Part shown: one piece after another, positions 58,079 to 64,000 of the stretch
Position numbering within the stretch: the stretch's first letter is position 1
How the letters are laid out: each line of letters starts with the position of its first letter
Assembly (NCBI RefSeq): GCF_000263195.1
Contig: NC_018748.1
Span: 4,340,001-4,404,000, forward strand
Direction of reading: 5' to 3'
DNA from: Emticicia oligotrophica DSM 17448
Lineage (GTDB): Bacteria > Bacteroidota > Bacteroidia > Cytophagales > Spirosomataceae
Length of the DNA: 64,000 bases
Notes under the pieces: generated by a model
Seen by the model: the letters and a program-made list of their open reading frames with translations, nothing else
Database searches by the model: none
What the model was told of the DNA's origin: nothing
Made by a program: the position numbers and the translations under genes

Positions 58079-58891
58079 TTACAATAACCTTAAAACAGTG
58101 ATTCCTGAGTGTTTTTTTATTCTATTGAGGTAATCAGCTAAAGGTTCGGTTGTAATCATAACTTTTTTTAGGTCGTATGAAGCATGTAAAAGGTGAATAC
58201 GACCATTTTGTTTGATGGCAAAACCCTCATGATTAAAGTCAAGACCCGGCACTGTTGATGTAATACCAATGATATCACCATCTTGAATTTCTGATTCAAC
58301 TTTGGCTACTTTTTCCTTAGGAATATAGAAAAAATCGTATGTATTGATTGTTTTTTGAGATTTTTCAACTTCAGCAAAGGCTTTATTATCAAGCAATTTA
58401 GAATACAAATTTCGGTGAGAGGTCATGAAGTTGATTGTTTTATTTATTTCTTCGCCCCCGATTAATGGTGTCATATCTTGAGTAATGTTGTAATCTTCAG
58501 TTTGAATCATCCATTCCTTGAAATAATGAATCCTTGAACCATAACCATTAATTTCTCCCTTTCTATATCGTAGATTTTTTAGGTAATTATTGAATTTATC
58601 ATAACTTTGATTTTCGTCGAATTTTGTCAATGCCATCGCTGTTACACTTTCTACAAAAGTCCAACAATCAAAATCTCGAAGATTGCAAACTAATTGTTCA
58701 ACTGGCTGAGCGTCAAGTGTTCCTGCTTTATATGGCTGGCCAATGAAGCTTTTGGCTATTGCAAGGGCAGTTTGTGCTTTAGTAGCAGATTTTTTTATTT
58801 TCATTTTTTGCATGAAAATCATTTCGTCGGGACTTTGGGCGATAATATTGAAAGTCGTAAATGCAAAAATTATTAAGAGCCTAAGATTCAT
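58079..58891 (-). CDS. DUF1460 family protein (amidase-like)
   Basis: 270 residues with a signal peptide (about residues 1-18, IIAQS). NLRDFDCWTFVESVTAMAL carries the expected catalytic Cys of DUF1460, an NlpC/P60-like fold, and GLDFNHEGFAIKQNGR the His. Members studied elsewhere cleave N-acetylmuramoyl-L-alanine bonds, so a role in cell-wall turnover is likely. Convergent with the amidohydrolase gene (no gap). Confidence 0.85.
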   Translation of the reverse strand: MNLRLLIIFAFTTFNIIAQSPDEMIFMQKMKIKKSATKAQTALAIAKSFIGQPYKAGTLDAQPVEQLVCNLRDFDCWTFVESVTAMALTKFDENQSYDKFNNYLKNLRYRKGEINGYGSRIHYFKEWMIQTEDYNITQDMTPLIGGEEINKTINFMTSHRNLYSKLLDNKAFAEVEKSQKTINTYDFFYIPKEKVAKVESEIQDGDIIGITSTVPGLDFNHEGFAIKQNGRIHLLHASYDLKKVMITTEPLADYLNRIKKHSGITVLRLL

Positions 58892-58937
58892 TTTAAAAGT
58901 ATTTTTTGTGGTTATATTTAATACATGTGTGTTTTGT

Positions 58938-60227
58938 TTAATTCGACATTAGGGCTTCTATTTCATCTATTTCAAGCGGAATTCCCTCCATCAAATCAAT
59001 ATTGCCATTTTCTGTTATCAAAATATCATTTTCGAGGCGAATCCCAATTTTTTCTTCAGGAATATAAATCCCTGGCTCGCAAGTAAAAATCATTCCAACT
59101 TTAAATGGTTCATATCTGTTTCCAACATCATGAACGTCGAGTCCTAGGTGATGAGAGATACCGTGTGGAAAGTATTTTTTGTATAAAGGAGCATCTTCAT
59201 ATTGATTAGCAACTTCATTTTCGGTGAGGAGGCCTAATCCAATAAGTTCTCTTTCCATAACTTTTGCTACTTTATTCCTGAGATTTTCCATGGTATTCCC
59301 AGCAATAATCATAGACTTGGCTGCTTTCATGACATTTAAAACAGCTTGATAAACTTCTTTTTGTCTAGAAGTAAACTTTCCATTTACAGGCAGACAACGT
59401 GTAATATCAGCATTATAATTTGCATATTCGGCTCCAAAATCCATCAATACTAATTCATTATCCTCACAAATCTGATTATTTGAAACATAATGAAGAACAC
59501 ACGCATTTTCTCCAGAAGCAATAATTGGTTGAAATGCATGACCACGAGAACGGTTCATTAAAAACTCATGGGTTAATTCAGCCTCTAATTCAAATTCAGC
59601 AATTTTGGGTTTCAAATATTTTGCCATTCGAACGAATCCTTTGTGAGTAATTTGAATGGCTTTTTTGATTAATTCAATTTCGATAGGTTGTTTGATAACC
59701 CTTAATTGATGCATTAATGGAGCAAAACGCTCGATTCGATGCAAAGGGAATTTCTCCTTAAATTCTTTGATGAATCTTCTTTCACGCGTTTCGAATTCCC
59801 AATTTCCACCATCGTGTTCATTCAAATTTAAGTAAACGTGCTCGGCTAAGAAAATTAGTTTACGTAATAGAGTTTCGAAATTGCTTGTCCACAAAACTTT
59901 TTCTATGCCCGAAACCTCATTTGCTTGTCTTTTTGATAATTTTTCTCCTTCCCATATCTTTAAATATTCACTTGTTTCACGTATTAACAAAACCTCTCTA
60001 AATTTTTCATCTGGAAAATCAGGGAACAATATCAATAAGGTTTCTTCTTGGTCAATACCTGTCAAATAAAAAATATCGTTGTTTTGGCGAAATCCAAATG
60101 TCCCATCTGCATTTGTTGGTAGCACATCGTTTGATTGAAGTATTACCATTGAATTCGGTTTTAACAAGTCTTTCAGCCTTTGACGATTTGAAATAAAGAG
60201 TTGCGAATCAATTTTTTCGTAACGCAT
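58938..60227 (-). CDS. pepP: Xaa-Pro aminopeptidase
   Basis: 429-residue M24 family peptidase. An N-terminal domain (NRQRLKDLLKPNSMVILQSN) precedes the pita-bread catalytic domain. Metal ligands: Asp in LMDFGAEYANYNADITR, His in FPHGISHHLGLDVHDVG, Glu in FTCEPGIYIPEE and IGIRLENDILI. No signal peptide, so cytoplasmic. ATG at 60227, divergent from the subtilase. Confidence 0.94.
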   Translation of the reverse strand: MRYEKIDSQLFISNRQRLKDLLKPNSMVILQSNDVLPTNADGTFGFRQNNDIFYLTGIDQEETLLILFPDFPDEKFREVLLIRETSEYLKIWEGEKLSKRQANEVSGIEKVLWTSNFETLLRKLIFLAEHVYLNLNEHDGGNWEFETRERRFIKEFKEKFPLHRIERFAPLMHQLRVIKQPIEIELIKKAIQITHKGFVRMAKYLKPKIAEFELEAELTHEFLMNRSRGHAFQPIIASGENACVLHYVSNNQICEDNELVLMDFGAEYANYNADITRCLPVNGKFTSRQKEVYQAVLNVMKAAKSMIIAGNTMENLRNKVAKVMERELIGLGLLTENEVANQYEDAPLYKKYFPHGISHHLGLDVHDVGNRYEPFKVGMIFTCEPGIYIPEEKIGIRLENDILITENGNIDLMEGIPLEIDEIEALMSN

Positions 60228-60286
60228 TTCCTTTTTTTATATAGAATTTTTAGAATATTTGCGAAATTAAAAATTAATAAATACTA

Positions 60287-61858
60287 ATGGCCAGAATCAG
60301 ACAAATTTTATCTCTCATAATTATTTTCTTAGCGTTTGAAGCACAGCTTTTAGCACAGGATAACAAGTATTGGATTGTACTGAAAGATAAAAATTTAAAG
60401 TCTGAACCTGCCATTTCTACAAAAACCAAAGAAAATCGAAGAAAATTAGGCCTTAAAGAATCACAATGGTCTGATTTACCCATCAATAATGATTATCTGA
60501 GCAAGCTACAAGATAATGATATTAAAGTACTTCAAAAGTCAAAATGGTTGAATGCCGTTTCTGCCGTAATTCCAACTCATCAACTTGATTGGGTGGTTCG
60601 ACTAGGTTTTGTTAAAGAAATTATCCCAATTAGTAAGTTCGATTTGCTGACTATAGATAAACCCAAACCCACTAGTGTAAATGAAGAAGATATCCGTGTT
60701 GATTTTGCCATGAAACAAGTTGGAATCGAACACTTTTTAAATGCAGGGCTCAGTGGTGAAGGTGTATTAATTGGCGTTATAGATGCTGGTTTTTTTGGAG
60801 CAAATGATAGTCAAATGCTAAAGCATTTATTCGAGAGAAATCAGATTTTAGGAGTGAAAGATTACGTCAATCCCAAGAAAAAAGATTATTTTGGAGAACG
60901 AGAAACCGTTTCGGATTTTCATGGAACTGAAGTTTTAAATGCCATAACAGGACGTAGTTTCAAAGAAAAAATACAAGTTGGATTGGCAACAAACGCAAAC
61001 TTTTACCTTGCCAGAACTGACAGCGGAAATCGAGAATTTAGAAGGGAAGAAGATAATTGGTTGGCAGCAATGGAGTGGATGGATAGTTTGGGAGTTAGAT
61101 TAATTAATACGTCGCTTGGGTATGCAAAAGGATTTACGAATCCTAAAGAAAGTTATACTCCCGAACAAATGGATGGTAAGACAAGTGTGATTGCGAAAGC
61201 TGCGAAAATGGCTGTAGATGAAAAAGGAATAATATTGGTAGTTTCGGCTGGAAATGAGGGCGATGATAATTCTTGGAAGATTATCTCTACACCCGCTGAT
61301 GTTGATGGGGTCATTGCCGTGGGTGCTACTAATGAAATCAGTATGAAAATGGGCTATAGCAGTATAGGTCCAGAATTTTTATCTTACTTGAAACCTAATG
61401 TTTCGTGTTTTTCCTTGTTTGGTACGTCTTTAGCTGCTCCTGTTATCACTGGTTTTGTTGCTTGTTTATTACAAGAGCAACCTGATTTAGATAATAGAGA
61501 ATTACGAGAAATTTTACAAAAATCTGCAAGTTTGTATCCTTTTGGGAATAATTTTATTGGGTATGGCGTTCCCAATGCGAAAAAGGCTTTAAATTTATTA
61601 GCCAAGAAAAGTTTTAATGATAAATCGCCTAGAATTGTAGAAGTTAACGAAAACGAAAAACAAGTCGAAATTCCTGTGTCTGCAGGGGAAATGGTTGTAT
61701 TATTTCATAAAAAAGACGAAGCACATGTATTAAATCAAGAATCTTTGAAAGCTAAATATAATTTAGTTTCATTGAAAAGAAATACATCTATCAAACAAAC
61801 AACAGTACTTACTGCTGAAGAGGTGATAGAAATAATTTGGAAGACTTCAACTAATTAA
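60287..61858 (+). CDS. Secreted subtilisin-like serine protease (S8)
   Basis: 523 residues. Signal peptide to about residue 25 (EAQLLAQ). An N-terminal propeptide-like region precedes the catalytic domain: Asp166 in IGVIDAGFF, His212 in VSDFHGTEVLNAI, Asn323 in VVSAGNEGDDN and Ser381 in LFGTSLAAPVI. A C-terminal beta domain of about 80 residues (VEIPVSAGEMVVLFH) follows. It does not show a clear type IX sorting domain, so the route of export beyond the periplasm is uncertain. Confidence 0.92.
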   Translation: MARIRQILSLIIIFLAFEAQLLAQDNKYWIVLKDKNLKSEPAISTKTKENRRKLGLKESQWSDLPINNDYLSKLQDNDIKVLQKSKWLNAVSAVIPTHQLDWVVRLGFVKEIIPISKFDLLTIDKPKPTSVNEEDIRVDFAMKQVGIEHFLNAGLSGEGVLIGVIDAGFFGANDSQMLKHLFERNQILGVKDYVNPKKKDYFGERETVSDFHGTEVLNAITGRSFKEKIQVGLATNANFYLARTDSGNREFRREEDNWLAAMEWMDSLGVRLINTSLGYAKGFTNPKESYTPEQMDGKTSVIAKAAKMAVDEKGIILVVSAGNEGDDNSWKIISTPADVDGVIAVGATNEISMKMGYSSIGPEFLSYLKPNVSCFSLFGTSLAAPVITGFVACLLQEQPDLDNRELREILQKSASLYPFGNNFIGYGVPNAKKALNLLAKKSFNDKSPRIVEVNENEKQVEIPVSAGEMVVLFHKKDEAHVLNQESLKAKYNLVSLKRNTSIKQTTVLTAEEVIEIIWKTSTN

Positions 61859-63072
61859 TTCTTTTTAGGTCTAGTTAAGAACTTTGTTGTATAAAACTTG
61901 CCCTTTTGGAATCTGAAATAGATATTTCCCACCCTTACCACACTCATATCTTTCATTTTTGTGATATTGTCTATGTCATCTTCAAGGGTATGGATAGTGC
62001 CATTGGTCTTTTTAGCAATATCAATATAATCTTCTTGAAATGCCAAATTCTTACGGTAGGTTTCTCCACAAAGAATAATGTGAACTTTTTTCTTCACTTT
62101 CGAAAGCAGTTTCATATCTTTTACTTCACTGCTATTATCGGCAATCATGACTATTTCATCAACATCTGGAAAATTCTTTTGAGCATACAATAGTGCTTCA
62201 ATATTGTTTTCAGGTTTATCCTTATTATTTTCAGTATTATTGATGGCTGCAAACATCGTATCCCATAATACTAACTCATCTTTACTTCTCACAGTAAACA
62301 TTTTTCCCGGTAAACGACCACGAGTTTGACGGCCAAGGCTATCACAATCGGTGAAGAAAACTATACCTTTGATTGAAGTATTTTCGGCGTTTTCATTCAT
62401 CCAATCAAAAACTTGGGTGGTGTATGGAAACATGCTTGATGTAATATCACAAACGATGACAATATTTTTCCATTTATCAATATTTCTATCGAGTGCATCA
62501 TAGGAAGTTTGCTCATAAGTTTTACCTAATTCACGAACTCTTGAGATTTTATCACTCATCGAAACGGCACTCGCAGACATGAACCTAATTTCTCTTTCAG
62601 CTAAGTCATTGGCATAATTATTCTGAAAAAGGAGCCTTTTGTTTGTTATTTTGCTGAGTTTTATCTCTGTTTCAGCTGTTTCATCGAATTCTTTTGTTTC
62701 GTTGTAAAGTTCTGGAAAAACAGGACTTCCTTTCAGTTCGGCAATGCTTTCATCTTTAGTTTCTTCAATATTTGACTTAGTATTTTGACTCTTCTTCTCC
62801 GTAGATTTACTTATGGTCTTTGTATCTTCACTAGGAATTATTTCCAGTGATATGGGTTTACTATTCATATAAAACTCAACAATAGGTGTTTCGCTTACAA
62901 GAACATAAACCAAAGAGAAAATGAGTAGTCCAAAAGTAGGGTAGAGGAATCGTAACGTTTTTCTAATAAAGAGCTTACGGCTCATCTTTTTCCAATCATC
63001 TGGAGATTTCTCAGGAACATACTCTTCAAGTTTATCCTTAATAAATCGATGAAAATTTTGTTCGTCTTGCAT
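61855..63072 (-). CDS. Membrane-anchored VWA-like protein, likely sigma-factor partner
   Basis: About 405 residues from ATG at 63072 (a TTG at 63078 is less likely). Residues 1-33 (NFHRFIKDKLEEYVPEKSPD, then DWKKMSRKL) resemble the cytoplasmic anti-sigma segments of Bacteroidota. One membrane helix (about 42-60) follows, then a Lys/Ser/Glu-rich linker. Residues about 205-385 are a von Willebrand A-like domain: VIVCDITSSMF is a MIDAS-like site (DxTxS instead of DxSxS), and IVMIADNSSEV and VHIILCGETYR are later strands. Two bases after the ECF sigma stop, so co-translated. Function is inferred; no anti-sigma homologue is named. Confidence 0.6.
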   Translation of the reverse strand: MQDEQNFHRFIKDKLEEYVPEKSPDDWKKMSRKLFIRKTLRFLYPTFGLLIFSLVYVLVSETPIVEFYMNSKPISLEIIPSEDTKTISKSTEKKSQNTKSNIEETKDESIAELKGSPVFPELYNETKEFDETAETEIKLSKITNKRLLFQNNYANDLAEREIRFMSASAVSMSDKISRVRELGKTYEQTSYDALDRNIDKWKNIVIVCDITSSMFPYTTQVFDWMNENAENTSIKGIVFFTDCDSLGRQTRGRLPGKMFTVRSKDELVLWDTMFAAINNTENNKDKPENNIEALLYAQKNFPDVDEIVMIADNSSEVKDMKLLSKVKKKVHIILCGETYRKNLAFQEDYIDIAKKTNGTIHTLEDDIDNITKMKDMSVVRVGNIYFRFQKGKFYTTKFLTRPKKN

Positions 63073-63074
63073 TG

Positions 63075-63593
63075 TCAAAGCATTTTTCTTAGTTTTTCAC
63101 GTAATAATCCATTTGCTAATGATAAATTAGCTCGCGAGGTGCTTTCGGCCATTTTGAGCATTTCACCAATTTCTTTGTGTGAATAGCCCTCGACCGCATA
63201 CAAATTAAAAACTAAGCGATAGTTAGTCGGTAAACTTTGTACCGCATTCATAATATCTTCCGACGTTAGTTTGGCATATATTGATGTATCTCCAAAATTT
63301 GTCTCTATAATATTTTCGGGTAATGATGTAGTCTGATTTTTTATGTTTCTTCTAAAATGGTCTATGGCAACATTAATCATTATGCGGCGAATCCAAGGTT
63401 TAAGGCGTTCGATACTTTCTACTTTGTCTAAACTTTTGAAAACCTTCAGAAAACCGTCGTTCATTATTTCTAGTGCATCATCTCGATTATCACAATAACT
63501 CATGCAAACAGACAAAGCAAAGCCATGAAAATGCTCATAGAATTTCTTCATAGCACTTTCTTTGCCATTTAGGCAGCCTTCTACGATTTCCAT
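63075..63593 (-). CDS. ECF-type RNA polymerase sigma factor
   Basis: 172 residues from MEIVEGCLNGKESAMKKFYE at 63593; a GTG at 63665 would add 24 residues not seen in the family. Region 2 includes ALEIMNDGFLKVFKSL, and region 4 includes LPTNYRLVFNLYAVEGYSHK and EIGEMLKMAESTSRANLS, the -35-binding helix-turn-helix. Followed after 2 bp by the membrane VWA-like gene, a typical place for a cognate regulator. Confidence 0.92.
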   Translation of the reverse strand: MEIVEGCLNGKESAMKKFYEHFHGFALSVCMSYCDNRDDALEIMNDGFLKVFKSLDKVESIERLKPWIRRIMINVAIDHFRRNIKNQTTSLPENIIETNFGDTSIYAKLTSEDIMNAVQSLPTNYRLVFNLYAVEGYSHKEIGEMLKMAESTSRANLSLANGLLREKLRKML

Positions 63594-63758
63594 TAAACTA
63601 TTTGAGTTCAATAGCGTCTTTCGTGTTAATGGGTTGAAGTAAATTTCAGTTATGTACGTTATCACGGAAAATTTACGTTTAGATGTGCTTTTAACTAAGA
63701 CGTAAATTTCAAGTGATAACGCTGTAAATTTGTTTTATTAGTTTGAATTTAGAAAATA

Positions 63759-64000
63759 TCAGAATTTATATCTAATATTTACACCACCAAAATAATATGC
63801 TTTACTAGGGCCAGGGTTCACATCGGTAGCAACACCTGTTGGGTAGCCACTACCGGGGTCTGAATCATTGATATTGTTTCCTAAAAACAAGAATGTATAA
63901 TTTACTTGATTCGTTAAGTTGTTACTGGCAATATATACGTCAAAGTCGAATTTAGGTTTGCTGTATTTGTATCCCACTTTGCTATTTAATAATGAAAAGC
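63759..64000 (-). CDS. Probable TonB-dependent receptor / outer-membrane protein (C-terminal fragment)
   Basis: The frame is open to the right edge and ends at 63759. The visible 80 residues run FSLLNSKVGYKYSKPKFD, then DVYIASNNLTNQ, and end GGVNIRYKF, a C-terminal Phe expected for an outer-membrane barrel. NNLTNQxxY and the alternating aromatic strands are common in TonB-dependent receptors. Most of the gene lies outside the window, so the substrate is not predictable. Confidence 0.7.
   Translation of the reverse strand, partial: FSLLNSKVGYKYSKPKFDFDVYIASNNLTNQVNYTFLFLGNNINDSDPGSGYPTGVATDVNPGPSKAYYFGGVNIRYKF

Noticed and set aside
1-64000. CRISPR arrays, prophage, insertion sequences or integrative elements
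   Set aside because: No regularly spaced repeats, transposase, integrase or phage structural genes were seen. GH108-like genes alone are not enough to call a prophage.

Overview
The window is a stretch of a low-GC Bacteroidota chromosome, most likely class Cytophagia and possibly near Emticicia, Arcicella or Flectobacillus. That placement is an inference. It rests on the AT-rich composition, promoters of the Bacteroidota form (TTG, about 20 bp, TAnnTTTG), the gene order ftsX - small membrane protein - uppP - truB - ribF, a Wzi-family protein, a type IX secretion-like C-terminal module and a TonB-dependent receptor. I see no rRNA, standard tRNA, insertion sequence, prophage or CRISPR array. 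Nearly everything is ordinary chromosomal coding sequence.

Layout. 1-3140: gltB (minus, cut at the left edge). 3669-5072: two tandem secreted paralogues resembling GH108 muramidases. 5355-11439: a minus-strand assimilatory sulfate operon, in transcription order cysI-like reductase with an extra C-terminal domain, TauE/SafE transporter, cysH (APS-reductase type), cysD, cysN. 11558-12950: rnz and a STAS protein. 13035-26825: a 12-gene minus-strand surface-polysaccharide cluster (outer-membrane export protein, chain-length protein, ABC exporter wzm/wzt, aminotransferase, glycosyltransferases, gmhA). 27006-30369: parE and pheA. 30472-36148: CBU_0592-type membrane protein, ribF, truB, uppP, DUF3098 protein, ftsX, an acyltransferase and a bifunctional nuclease. 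36149-36752: a decayed reading frame. 36753-38535: etfA and etfB, with intergenic repeats on both sides of etfB.

38721-51210: mixed housekeeping genes (TPR protein, asparaginase, an AraC-NMO-TesB operon, lepA, hldD, queD-like gene, lpxB, a lipoprotein, sufB, an Lrp/AsnC regulator). gmhA (17111-17695) and hldD (45864-46829) are two steps of ADP-heptose synthesis; a GT9 glycosyltransferase in the polysaccharide cluster could use that sugar. 51828-64000: DUF819 protein, Wzi-like protein, folD, a small kinase, an amidohydrolase, a DUF1460 protein, an aminopeptidase P, a subtilase, an ECF sigma factor with a membrane-anchored VWA-like partner, and the end of a probable TonB-dependent receptor.

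The least explained feature is a stand-alone RNA gene at about 51296-51612. A Bacteroidota promoter and an intrinsic terminator enclose a 164-nt tRNA-like molecule. It has a 7-bp acceptor stem, D arm, Asp-like anticodon arm (GUC), T arm and an encoded CCA, with about 90 nt inserted where the variable loop should be. I could not match it to tmRNA or to any RNA family I know.
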